The translations under genes were made by a program, and so were the position numbers. Positions 16,664-22,739 of a stretch of 31,002 nucleotides of DNA are shown piece after piece. The number at the start of each line of letters is the position of its first letter. Position 1 is the stretch's first letter. The notes beneath the pieces are model-generated. The model saw only the letters and a list, made by a program, of their open reading frames with translations, did not search any database and was not told the DNA's origin. This DNA is from a virus. Location: positions 1 to 31,002 of IMG/VR virus record IMGVR_UViG_3300011115_000670, one strand, 5' to 3'.

Positions 16664-17163
16664 GCGCTCTTCGCCTCCTGGGCGGCGGCCTTACGCCGTG
16701 CGTTCTGCTCCGTCTTCCAGTCCTCGAGCGCGTTCTGCATCGAGACGCATACCAGATCGGCGTGCTCGCGGGCCAGCCGGCGGATGTCGCTGACATCGAG
16801 CCCGGCGACCTTGGGAGGTAGCTCGGTGGTAAAGCCCTGGTACATGGCTGATTTTACCCGGGCGGCGAGAAACAGCAGGTAGTTGTCCACATCCTCCGCC
16901 GGGATCAGCTTGGCCTCGGCCTGCGCGATCTTGATCTGGTTAAGCCGCACTTCGCTCGCGAGCTTCTCGACCAGCAGTTCCTCGCGCCGCCGGCTTTTGC
17001 GCGGGCCAGCCTGGCCGAGCCCGTGCCGGTCGATGAAATCGCGCCAGTCGGCCTCGATCCACGCTTTCGGCGCGTCGTCATATTCGCGTTGCCAGTTGCG
17101 GATGGCGGTTGCCGATACGTTCAGCGCTCGTGCAAGCGCCGTGTGCGTCTTGTGCTCGCTCAC
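16660..17163 (-). CDS. Terminase small subunit
   Basis: 167 aa starting at GTG 17163 in a GTGA overlap with the upstream stop. An N-terminal helix-turn-helix (ALARALNVSATAIRNWQREY, about 9-28) fits DNA recognition as in gpNu1-like subunits. A long charged helix follows (SRRREELLVEKLASEVRLNQIKIAQAEAKLI, about 57-87) and a C-terminal region ends in an Arg/Ala-rich tail. It binds the packaging site and recruits the large subunit encoded right after it. Confidence 0.75.
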   Translation of the reverse strand: MSEHKTHTALARALNVSATAIRNWQREYDDAPKAWIEADWRDFIDRHGLGQAGPRKSRRREELLVEKLASEVRLNQIKIAQAEAKLIPAEDVDNYLLFLAARVKSAMYQGFTTELPPKVAGLDVSDIRRLAREHADLVCVSMQNALEDWKTEQNARRKAAAQEAKSA

Positions 17164-17543
17164 TTAATCCGTTTTAGATCAATAAGCGCTTTTTCAACTT
17201 CTGGCAGATGCCGTGCGATAACAGTCATCGCTCGTTCCGTTTCCTGCTGCTCGGCCTGCTTCGTGCGAGTGCGTTTTTTGCCGAGCTCAGTGAATGACCT
17301 TGTCAATTCGCCGAGGTCTCCTGTGGACAATCGCAGATACAGCCACATCGCCTCCGTGCTCTCTTCATCGGTCCCCATGCGCCCAACTTGTAACATCCAA
17401 CGATGGACTTTTTTACGACCATCGAGCTCTGACCATTCAATCAAACGCTCGGCAATTTCACCGACTAGCTCGGCACGTTTTGAACGCTTTAGCTCCTGCC
17501 AGGGATGGCTGGTAAGATTCGGCGTAAGCGGAACGAAGTTCAC
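17160..17543 (-). CDS. Uncharacterised protein upstream of terminase
   Basis: 127 aa, GTG start at 17543 overlapping the preceding TGA. It is helical and charged, with a KKVHRWMLQVGRMGTDEEST centre, a segment YLRLSTGDLGELTRSFTELG and a basic/Gln stretch (KKRTRTKQAEQQETERAM). No known domain recognised. Coupled on both sides, it probably belongs to the packaging/late operon beginning at 17791. Confidence 0.65.
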   Translation of the reverse strand: MNFVPLTPNLTSHPWQELKRSKRAELVGEIAERLIEWSELDGRKKVHRWMLQVGRMGTDEESTEAMWLYLRLSTGDLGELTRSFTELGKKRTRTKQAEQQETERAMTVIARHLPEVEKALIDLKRIK

Positions 17544-17791
17544 TGGTACTTGGCGAGCGGACTTTGGAGCATGCGCTTTATCTCTGGCGTGAGAGTTGAT
17601 TCTAGGTCGAACAGCTCGAGCTGTTCTTTCGTTTGAATCGGAGAAAGCTTCAGATCTAAATTTTTGAGCGCTCTTAGATCTTCGTCGTACTCAGCGATGG
17701 CTTGTTTTCTGGCTGCTGCGATCGTGTGAAAAGCGTGCCTGGCGTGGTGCAGGATTTCGCTGATGCTCTTGTAATTTTGTATCGTGCTCAT
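17540..17791 (-). CDS. Small coiled-coil protein, first gene after the helicase
   Basis: 83 aa from ATG 17791; a GTG at 17803 would add four residues. Mostly helical with HARHAFHTIAAARKQAIAEYDEDLRALKNL and a C-terminal segment TLTPEIKRMLQSPLAKYQ. It is the first gene after a 51-bp gap that holds a 17-bp perfect palindrome, so it may open the late transcript. Function unknown. Confidence 0.65.
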   Translation of the reverse strand: MSTIQNYKSISEILHHARHAFHTIAAARKQAIAEYDEDLRALKNLDLKLSPIQTKEQLELFDLESTLTPEIKRMLQSPLAKYQ

Positions 17792-17803
17792 CTCAGGCAG
17801 CAC

Positions 17804-17820
17804 CGTGGAATAATTCCACG
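17804..17820. promoter_or_regulatory. 17-bp perfect palindrome (operator candidate)
   Basis: CGTGGAATAATTCCACG has two 8-bp arms around one central base. It lies in the only gap between the helicase and the packaging genes, 13 bp upstream of the ATG at 17791. As RNA it could also form a 6-bp stem with a 5-base loop, but no U-run follows. Symmetry of 8-1-8 is typical of dimeric HTH repressor sites. Confidence 0.55.
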
Positions 17821-17842
17821 CCGGCGCAAGCGAGGAAACGCG

Positions 17843-19219
17843 CTACCTAGTCACGGGAAAGAATGTAGCAGTTGAGCGCTTAAAATATAGCCCCACGGAT
17901 CCAGTGCCATCGTTGCGGCCTTTCGCCTGTATTGCCGAAATATAAAAACGCGGTAGCTCGTCGGCGTCAGCCGTAGGACTTTGCGGCGCCGATGTCAGAG
18001 GATCTTCAGCCGGGCGGTGCAACAGCACGATTTTGTCCGCGTCCTGCTCGATGTCGCCCGATTCGCGGAGGTCGTGAATCCGCGGCACGCGCTCGTCGCG
18101 CTCGGAATCGCGGTTCAACTGCGCAAGCACCATGACAACGCAATCATTGCGCAGCGCGAACTGCTTTAGCGCCCGCGATACGCGGCCCACACTTTGCGCC
18201 CTATTCTCGCCGCGGGCGGGTGTAGCGTCAGGCATCAGCCCGATGTAATCGACGACCACGAGCCGCGGCGGCGTCTGCCGAGCCCGCAAGACCTCGGCGC
18301 GTGCCTGCATAGTTGCCAGGCTGACATTGCCGGCGGCGACGACCTCGAGCGGAGCAGAGGAGATGCGCTGCGCTGCGTCGCGAATAGCCTGCACATCTTT
18401 CGGGTGCGTTTTCGGCGTGATTGCTCGCAGCGAGATGCCGGCGATCGTTTGCGCAAAGTTTAGCGCCAGCGTGCTGCCGATGACCTCGAGCGAAGCAAAC
18501 AGCACCTGCTGGTTCTGTTTCAGCGCGACATTCAGCGCGATTTGCCTGGCGAGCGAAGACTTGCCGACACTCGGGCGCGCCGCGACGACGACCATTTCGC
18601 CGCGCTGGATCAGGCCGAAGATCCTGTCCATGTCTTGAAAGCCCCAGGACAGCGCCCCCTCGCGCATGCCGTCGCGCTCACCGGAAATGCGCGCCGTGAT
18701 CTCGGCGTCAGCTTTCACGAGCGATTCCGCCCAGGATTCGTTACGCTGTTGCGCCTCGATCGCTAAGATCCTGGCACCCGCCTCGCGCACGAGATCCTCG
18801 GCCGGTTCAGATCCGGCTTCGCGGATGTTGGTCGTGATCGCGCCGGCCTCGCGCATTAGCTGCCGCAGGATCTCGCAGTGGCGCACCCGGGTAGCGAAGA
18901 ATTTTGCCCGCGCTGTCGTCGGGGTGTTGCGCGCTATCGCAAGCACGTTATCGTGCGTAACCTCGAGGATGGCCTGGGTCGCTTCGCGGTCGCCCTTGGC
19001 GGCCTTTAGCTTAACCCAGACGGTCGTTTCATCAACCGGCTCGCCGGCCAGGAGCATCTTGCTGATGATGCCCCAGATGGACTGCGCGATCGGATCGACG
19101 AATGATTCCTCGCGCAACTCGAAGCCCATAGCCATGCCGACGACGCCGGCAGGATCAATGAAGGCGCAGCCCACCAGTGCGCGCTCTGCGTCCTGGTCGA
19201 ATGTCGGATCTGGTTTCAT
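17843..19219 (-). CDS. DnaB-like replicative helicase
   Basis: 458 aa, ATG at 19219 overlapping the initiator stop. N-terminal DnaB-type helical domain (about 1-110, DQDAERALVGCAFIDPAGVV), linker and a RecA-like motor domain. Walker A ARPSVGKSS (214-222), Walker B LVVVDYIGLM (320-329), LAQLNRDSE (365-373), the DnaB H4-type DLRESGDIEQDAD (383-395) and the C-terminal KGRNDGTGSVGLYF arginine-finger region are all present. It unwinds the fork 5'-3'; no separate phage primase or polymerase was seen, so host enzymes are probably used. Directly follows the initiator that presumably loads it. Confidence 0.93.
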   Translation of the reverse strand: MKPDPTFDQDAERALVGCAFIDPAGVVGMAMGFELREESFVDPIAQSIWGIISKMLLAGEPVDETTVWVKLKAAKGDREATQAILEVTHDNVLAIARNTPTTARAKFFATRVRHCEILRQLMREAGAITTNIREAGSEPAEDLVREAGARILAIEAQQRNESWAESLVKADAEITARISGERDGMREGALSWGFQDMDRIFGLIQRGEMVVVAARPSVGKSSLARQIALNVALKQNQQVLFASLEVIGSTLALNFAQTIAGISLRAITPKTHPKDVQAIRDAAQRISSAPLEVVAAGNVSLATMQARAEVLRARQTPPRLVVVDYIGLMPDATPARGENRAQSVGRVSRALKQFALRNDCVVMVLAQLNRDSERDERVPRIHDLRESGDIEQDADKIVLLHRPAEDPLTSAPQSPTADADELPRFYISAIQAKGRNDGTGSVGLYFKRSTATFFPVTR

Positions 19220-20028
19220 GCGATCCCGAACTGGCGTTTCACATCTGGCAGATCGGCCAGGATGTCAGCCGGCTGCGATGGCTCGGCCTTTGTCGCATTC
19301 TTGATCTGCTGTCGCGTCCAGTCGTCCGCCGGCGGAGCCACGCATGCGGCCCAGTGCTTCGCCAGAGCAGGCGCGGTTAAGGCGGCGCTCGGGAACTTGC
19401 GGCCATAACGATGGGCGCGACGTTCGATCTCCGCGGGCGTTACCCCGGGCGAGGCTGCGCGGATGTCGCGAAGCGCTGCGTTCAGCGCGCCGCGGCCAGA
19501 TTTCGTCAGGCTACGGGCGTCGGTTCCGGTGGCTGAACATAGAGCCTCGAAGACCAGATCTTTTGGCCTTTCTTCCGCGACGGCGTCAGCCGGCGCAATA
19601 GTGTTCCCTTCCCCTTCCCTTCCCTTCCCTTCCTTAAGGCACGCGTGATGCACGCGATCGTCACGCGTGGTCAACGCGTCAAGGTCTTCAGCGTGAGGCA
19701 TTTGCGGTAACTCACTCGACCTCTCCTTATTATTGATGATCTGGTGCTTTTTCCATGTCGGAATCGCCCCAAACCACGCGTCTCTGACGCGATACTTAAC
19801 GAGAAATCCACGCGTGGTCAACGCGTCGAGCACGCGTGAAAAGTCGCATTCATCGTAAGGCAGAATTTGCGCTTTTAGCCTCCTCGGTTCCCAGCGGAAT
19901 CGACCCTCTCGATCTGCGGCGCACCATAGGCCGACGAATGCTATTCTGACCGGCAGCGCTGATTCCTTTTCTAAATCATGCAGACCATCGTGCATGAAAA
20001 ACTCCGGCTTAATTGTTCTGATTCTCAT
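19216..20028 (-). CDS. Replication initiator / replisome organiser
   Basis: 270 aa, ATG at 20028. The first 110 residues (MRIRTIKPEFFMHDGLHDLE..., FVGLWCAADREGRFRWEPRR, LKAQILPYDECDF, VLDALTTRGFLVKY) are the winged-helix N-terminal domain found in phage replisome organisers. A low-complexity KEGKGREGEGN linker (about 132-142) and a C-terminal helical domain (FEALCSATGTDARSLTKSGRG..., AHRYGRKFPSAALTAPALAKHW) follow. It should bind origin repeats and load the helicase encoded next. The coding sequence itself carries two arrays of 11-bp repeats, as in lambda O. A structured leader lies just upstream. Confidence 0.8.
   Translation of the reverse strand: MRIRTIKPEFFMHDGLHDLEKESALPVRIAFVGLWCAADREGRFRWEPRRLKAQILPYDECDFSRVLDALTTRGFLVKYRVRDAWFGAIPTWKKHQIINNKERSSELPQMPHAEDLDALTTRDDRVHHACLKEGKGREGEGNTIAPADAVAEERPKDLVFEALCSATGTDARSLTKSGRGALNAALRDIRAASPGVTPAEIERRAHRYGRKFPSAALTAPALAKHWAACVAPPADDWTRQQIKNATKAEPSQPADILADLPDVKRQFGIA
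19604..19635 (-). repeat. Homopurine tract with CCCTT/AAGGG repeats
   Basis: About five tandem CCCTT units on the plus strand give, on the coding minus strand, four or more GGG runs separated by AA. They encode the KEGKGREGEG linker between the two domains of the initiator. The tract could form a G-quadruplex in mRNA or single-stranded DNA, or triplex DNA, next to the iteron arrays. Confidence 0.6.
19604..19841. other. Candidate replication origin inside the initiator gene
   Basis: Array A: four 11-bp units start at 19640, 19651, 19662 and 19673 (CACGCGTGATG, CACGCGATCGT, CACGCGTGGTC, AACGCGTCAAG). Array B: units at 19775 and 19786, a degenerate one near 19798, then 19809, 19820 and 19831. 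The core is (C/A)ACGCG(T/A). Between the arrays lies an A+T stretch TTATTATTGATGAT (19727-19740), and next to array A a pure pyrimidine tract 19604-19635. An 11-bp period is not a codon multiple, so the repeats are kept at DNA level and lie on one helix face. Lambda ori, inside O, is the closest known design. Confidence 0.6.
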
Positions 20029-20176
20029 AATAAAAGACCCCGGCGCGCCTGCGGTGAAATTTGCTCTTTGCGCTACGCACGCAGAGCAGGCACAGACGCC
20101 CGGGGAGATAGGTTGTTAGTCATTACCGGCGAATTTCACCTCGCCGATCCGAACGAAAAATTTGATCAGGCTTTCG
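20029..20176 (-). ncRNA. Structured 5' leader of the initiator gene (candidate cis-regulatory RNA)
   Basis: The 148-bp gap between RusA and the initiator contains several matched stems. Hairpin 1: CGGCGA 20127-20132 with TCGCCG 20141-20146, 8-base loop 20133-20140. Hairpin 2: CCCCGG 20038-20043 with CCGGGG 20100-20105, inside it GCGCCTGC 20045-20052 with GCAGGCAC 20086-20093 (one GU), and an apical stem 20064-20072/20080-20086. The 8-base loop of hairpin 1 (GGTGAAAT in RNA) is exactly complementary to ATTTCACC at 20053-20060 inside hairpin 2, allowing a pseudoknot or switch. Hairpin 2 ends nine bases before the ATG and is followed by TCTTTTATT, so it could act as an attenuator or block translation. 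Confidence 0.5.
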
Positions 20177-20674
20177 TCAAGTTCCCCGACGAATAGTCAC
20201 GAGCACACCGCCGGCCTCGCCGGGCTGCGCCCACTCCTTGCCAATCGCGAGCATGTCCACCTGCGCGTCGTCGCCCCAGAATCGCCCGTTGCGCGTGATG
20301 CGGTCGAGGACCAGCTTGGCGAGGTTGTCTAGATCTGGCTTGCTCGTGTGCGGCGCGGGTGCGCTGTCCTTTACCATACCATTTGTGCGCAAGTGTGATT
20401 TCGGCCGCTCGAAGTAAAACTGGAGGATCACCGAGCATCGACCGGCAAAAGGTTCAAGCGAATGCGTCCTGGCGATCTCGACCAGCTGCGCATCCACGGC
20501 GGTTTTCCAAGCATCTGCGGCGTCGCTATCATACATGCGCGCCACGAACTTCGCGCCCATGCGCCGAGCGAATGCCCGCGGCCTCGGCTGGCCTTTTGGA
20601 TCCCCAGGAATCCAGAAACGCAACTCAGTGCTTGGATCCGGTGAGTGCACGGTAAACGCAAGATTCAGACGCAT
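20177..20674 (-). CDS. rusA: RusA-family Holliday junction resolvase
   Basis: 165 aa, ATG at 20674. The RusA signatures are clear: start of the fold FWIPGDPKGQPRPRAF (20-35), the catalytic KPDLDNLAK (112-120, with Asp114 and Asp116) and FWGDDAQVDML (132-142), then KEWAQPGE. RusA cuts four-way junctions and can help resolve recombination intermediates before packaging. It overlaps the upstream HTH gene by 50 bp, so a later start is possible. It fits with the exonuclease and annealing protein encoded further upstream. Confidence 0.9.
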   Translation of the reverse strand: MRLNLAFTVHSPDPSTELRFWIPGDPKGQPRPRAFARRMGAKFVARMYDSDAADAWKTAVDAQLVEIARTHSLEPFAGRCSVILQFYFERPKSHLRTNGMVKDSAPAPHTSKPDLDNLAKLVLDRITRNGRFWGDDAQVDMLAIGKEWAQPGEAGGVLVTIRRGT

Positions 20675-20879
20675 TCACTGCAGCCGCGATGTCGCGATAG
20701 GAGTAGCCGGCCACGCGCAGCCGGCGTGCCTCGGCCTTTTGTGAGGCACTTATGAAGCGCCGGCCTCGGTCCTTCGCGCAGGATCTGATCGCTCCGCCTA
20801 CATCGAACGGCGTGCTGTAGCGCGGCGCATGCTTATCGAATAGGAATTCGATCCTGCGCATCGTTTCGCTGATGCTCAT
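20625..20879 (-). CDS. Small helix-turn-helix protein (KHAP-type A)
   Basis: 84 aa, ATG at 20879 in an overlap with the upstream stop (ATGA). N-terminal MRRIEFLFDKHAPRY segment, then a resolvase-type HTH: QKAEARRLRVAGYSYRDIAAAVNAS (about 48-72) followed by ESCVYRAL. Probably binds DNA. It shares its layout (a KHAPxY motif near the start, then HTH) with the gene at 23862-24122, suggesting the two are related. Confidence 0.7.
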   Translation of the reverse strand: MSISETMRRIEFLFDKHAPRYSTPFDVGGAIRSCAKDRGRRFISASQKAEARRLRVAGYSYRDIAAAVNASESCVYRALTGSKH

Positions 20880-21091
20880 AGATTGATACCCTTTCTGGCC
20901 GCGATCAGCCGCGTCCGCTCAATCGGTGAAACGTACATCTTGCGCAGCTGCAGCCTGGTTATGTTTTTATAGACTTTAGCGAGTGATACGTTCTGCGCGT
21001 AGGCGACGAGCTTGGGATCGGTGCCATCCAGCACCATCTCGTTAATAGCGGCGTCGCTTGCGCGAAGGTTTCGTTTTTCCGTTTGTGTCAT
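20876..21091 (-). CDS. Small basic HTH-like protein
   Basis: 71 aa from ATG 21091; a TTG at 21145 would add 18 residues but overlaps the membrane-protein gene more deeply. Segment AAINEMVLDGTDPKLVAYAQNVSLAKVYKNITRL has the spacing of a helix-turn-helix, followed by a basic end (SPIERTRLIAARKGINL). Function unknown; a DNA-binding regulator is possible. It overlaps the upstream small membrane protein by 50 bp in another frame. Confidence 0.6.
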   Translation of the reverse strand: MTQTEKRNLRASDAAINEMVLDGTDPKLVAYAQNVSLAKVYKNITRLQLRKMYVSPIERTRLIAARKGINL

Positions 21092-21215
21092 TGCGTGTGA
21101 AGGTGGAGTTAAACCATTCGCGATCTCGGCCGATCTCGATGCCAAGGTGAATTCCTAAAAGCAGCGCCAGCAGACCGCCGCCGCCTAATAGGATCATAGC
21201 GCTGGAGATGCTCAT
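21042..21215 (-). CDS. Small single-span membrane protein
   Basis: 57 aa, ATG at 21215 overlapping the upstream TGA (ATGA). Residues about 6-24 (AMILLGGGGLLALLLGIHL) form one transmembrane helix rich in Gly and Leu; the remainder is charged and ends in the basic SRKRRRY. Located in the run of tiny genes between exonuclease and resolvase. A host-membrane-directed or superinfection role is conceivable, but nothing shows it. The stop was read at 21042-21044. Confidence 0.65.
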   Translation of the reverse strand: MSISSAMILLGGGGLLALLLGIHLGIEIGRDREWFNSTFTRNDTNGKTKPSRKRRRY

Positions 21216-21400
21216 CGGCCAGCCTCCGCGAGCTGCGCCTTGAGCTCGGCGATGTGGCGGTCAGCGACCGACGCGAGCCGCACCAGTTGGGCATTCGCTC
21301 TAGTCAGCCGGTCGTTCGCGATTCGCAGATCCAGATTCTCCTGCTTAAGCCGGTCGATCTCGGCCTGCAGGTCGTCGATCATGATGTGATGCGTTGGCAT
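21212..21400 (-). CDS. Small coiled-coil protein
   Basis: 62 aa, ATG at 21400, overlapping the upstream gene by 22 bp. It is one continuous amphipathic helix with heptads (IDDLQAEIDRLKQENLDLRI...), expected to dimerise. No other domain. Similar short leucine-zipper-like proteins are common in phage early regions, with unknown roles. Confidence 0.7.
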   Translation of the reverse strand: MPTHHIMIDDLQAEIDRLKQENLDLRIANDRLTRANAQLVRLASVADRHIAELKAQLAEAGR

Positions 21401-21585
21401 AGTTCGTTTATTTGTGAGCGGATTTCCTCCGCTAGTTGGTCTCGGGTGATTTCGCTGCCGTACTTAACGATACGGCGGAGCTCCTGGTCGATGTCGTCGA
21501 GCAACGCCCAGGCGTCAGCAGCGTGCACTGCGCGGATATGTTCGTCGCGTTCCTCGGGTAGCTGGAATTCGAGCGTGGCTTTCAT
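21379..21585 (-). CDS. Small acidic protein, unknown
   Basis: 68 aa, ATG at 21585 overlapping the preceding stop (ATGA). It begins MKATLEFQLPEERDEHIRAV, a phrase I recognise from phage early-region proteins with a short beta strand then helix, and continues with AWALLDDIDQELRRIVKYG. Function not known. Part of the coupled chain of small genes. Confidence 0.7.
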   Translation of the reverse strand: MKATLEFQLPEERDEHIRAVHAADAWALLDDIDQELRRIVKYGSEITRDQLAEEIRSQINELCQRITS

Positions 21586-21800
21586 GTGTTGCCGGCTGCC
21601 TTTCTCGCCTCGCGCAGCTGCTCAGGCGTGCAGAGCTCCTCGAGTGCTGCGACGTAGTTTTCCCAGCGTTGGATGTCTTCTTTCAGTTCTTTCACGCGCC
21701 GACGCGAGCCGTCGCAACTGTAGCACCAGCATTGCGCGACACCGTTAGCATCGTAAAAGCGCCCGCAATAGTTTTGGACATGGCACTTCTCGTCGATCAC
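21582..21800 (-). CDS. Small cysteine-rich protein (paralogue B)
   Basis: 72 aa. The GTG at 21800 is chosen because it follows AAAGGAGG by seven bases in the repeated junction sequence; the frame upstream of it is only shadow. Contains Cys pairs (CHVQNYC, then CWCYSC) that could bind zinc, and a helix ending WENYVAALEELCTPEQLREARKAA. The same C-terminal pattern occurs in the gene at 22721-23032, so these are paralogues from duplication. Function unknown. Confidence 0.75.
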   Translation of the reverse strand: MIDEKCHVQNYCGRFYDANGVAQCWCYSCDGSRRRVKELKEDIQRWENYVAALEELCTPEQLREARKAAGNT

Positions 21801-21815
21801 GGCTGCGCCTCCTTT
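21797..21815 (-). repeat. Coupling-junction repeat, copy 4
   Basis: AAAGGAGGCGCAGCCGTGA on the minus strand. It encodes the last residues KEAQP and the stop of one gene while giving the next gene its ribosome site (AAAGGAGG) and GTG start. Identical to copies at 22201, 22473 and 22721. Confidence 0.9.
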
Positions 21816-22204
21816 CGGGCTGCGTCGTGTAGCTTTGCCACTTCGTCCGCAGCCTTGGCGCACCCGTTTAGCCGCAACTCGGTCTGTGCAATGTTGAGCG
21901 CGTGGTTCAGCTCGGCGTTCTCGCGCTCTAGCTCTTGAATGGTCTCCAGAGATAGCGCCAGAGCGAGACGGTCAGCGTTTACATTCGGCTCTTTTGGCTC
22001 TTTGCGTTTCCAGAGCCCATGTTCGCGGTCTACGCAAATGTACTCATCGGTTTGTTTATTGTTGTTACTGACTAGAGAATTTAGCCGGTTACGCATAATT
22101 TCATTTTCTGTTTTAAGTTTGCCTAGCTCGGTCTGCATCCACTCGCACTCTTTGATGTACCAATCTAGGTCACGGTCATTTGGTTTTGTAGTTGGTAGAT
22201 TCAC
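21797..22204 (-). CDS. Coiled-coil early protein
   Basis: 135 aa, GTG at 22204 placed by the junction repeat. Two helical coiled-coil parts (ECEWMQTELGKLKTENEIM..., then LETIQELERENAELNHALN) flank a more A+T-rich centre with SLVSNNNKQTDEYICVDREH. The end HDAARKEAQP matches that of the neighbouring gene (IDAARKEAQP). The extension upstream of 22204 is shadow. No known function. Confidence 0.7.
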   Translation of the reverse strand: MNLPTTKPNDRDLDWYIKECEWMQTELGKLKTENEIMRNRLNSLVSNNNKQTDEYICVDREHGLWKRKEPKEPNVNADRLALALSLETIQELERENAELNHALNIAQTELRLNGCAKAADEVAKLHDAARKEAQP

Positions 22205-22219
22205 GGCTGCGCCTCCTTT
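22201..22219 (-). repeat. Coupling-junction repeat, copy 3
   Basis: Exact 19-bp copy of the stop/ribosome-site/start junction. Similarity to copy 4 extends further upstream, both encoding DAARKEAQP, about 30 bp in all with few changes. Confidence 0.9.
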
Positions 22220-22476
22220 CGTGCGGCGTCGATGGCGGCGCGGAGTGTGCGATTTGATTTCCACGTCACCACTATTGGACCCAGCCCATCTATTTTTTCT
22301 GGAGACATCCATGTCCACGGAATTGCGTTATGATCCAACCAATCCAGCCGCTCCTTGTCTGCACGTAGCGCGGCGTTCTCCTGCTTCAGTTTTTGGAGTT
22401 GGTCGGCTGCCTTTTCCAGCTCTGGCGGCCAGCCCAATTCTTTAGCCATCTGACGTAGTTTTGTAGGGCTGCTCAC
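22201..22476 (-). CDS. Small early protein of RLDWL/AAIDAA type
   Basis: 91 aa, GTG at 22476 placed by the junction repeat. A helical first half (MAKELGWPPELEKAADQLQKLKQENAALRADKERLDWLDH) is followed by a short strand-rich part (WTWMSPEKIDGLGPIVVTWK) and the end NRTLRAAIDAARK. This ERLDWL...LRAAIDAA arrangement is widespread among small phage early proteins, without known function. Confidence 0.75.
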   Translation of the reverse strand: MSSPTKLRQMAKELGWPPELEKAADQLQKLKQENAALRADKERLDWLDHNAIPWTWMSPEKIDGLGPIVVTWKSNRTLRAAIDAARKEAQP

Positions 22477-22491
22477 GGCTGCGCCTCCTTT
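22473..22491 (-). repeat. Coupling-junction repeat, copy 2
   Basis: Exact 19-bp copy. The bases after the GTG (GTGAGCA) are also shared with copy 1, so both downstream genes begin Met-Ser. Confidence 0.9.
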
Positions 22492-22724
22492 TGCTTCGCC
22501 CGCTCGGCGACTACCGTGGCACGTTCCGATTCGGCGATGCAGTAGAGCTGGAGGAACTCGTCCACCGCCGCCACGTCGCCCGCGTAGTACCGGCGTCCCA
22601 TCTCCTCAAGGTGCCGTGCCATTTCTCGGCGCATGAACGTGAATCCTGTCCCTTGTGCCTGCCGTAGATACCTAAAACAATTCACGCGCATCCCGCGATG
22701 GTCCGGTGCAAGAATTGTGCTCAC
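22473..22724 (-). CDS. Small early protein, unknown
   Basis: 83 aa, GTG at 22724 placed by the junction repeat. Contains VNCFRYLRQAQGTGFTFM and a helical region with REMARHLEEMGRRYYAGD, then an acidic helix and the KQKEAQP end. No motif recognised. Coupled to both neighbours. Confidence 0.7.
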   Translation of the reverse strand: MSTILAPDHRGMRVNCFRYLRQAQGTGFTFMRREMARHLEEMGRRYYAGDVAAVDEFLQLYCIAESERATVVAERAKQKEAQP

Positions 22725-22739
22725 GGCTGCGCCTCCTTT
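22721..22739 (-). repeat. Coupling-junction repeat, copy 1
   Basis: First of four exact copies, ending the cysteine-rich gene and starting the next one. Intervals between copies are 248, 272 and 404 bp. Confidence 0.9.

Noticed and set aside
17804-17820. Palindrome as an intrinsic terminator of the helicase transcript
   Set aside because: No U-run follows on the minus strand, and the near-absence of a loop fits a protein site better.
20038-20105. tRNA gene in the initiator leader
   Set aside because: The stems suggested a cloverleaf at first, but there is no T-loop or anticodon arm of correct size.
21109-21294. Minus-strand 61-aa frame
   Set aside because: Arg/Ser-rich shadow of the small membrane-protein and coiled-coil genes, which have better starts and composition.
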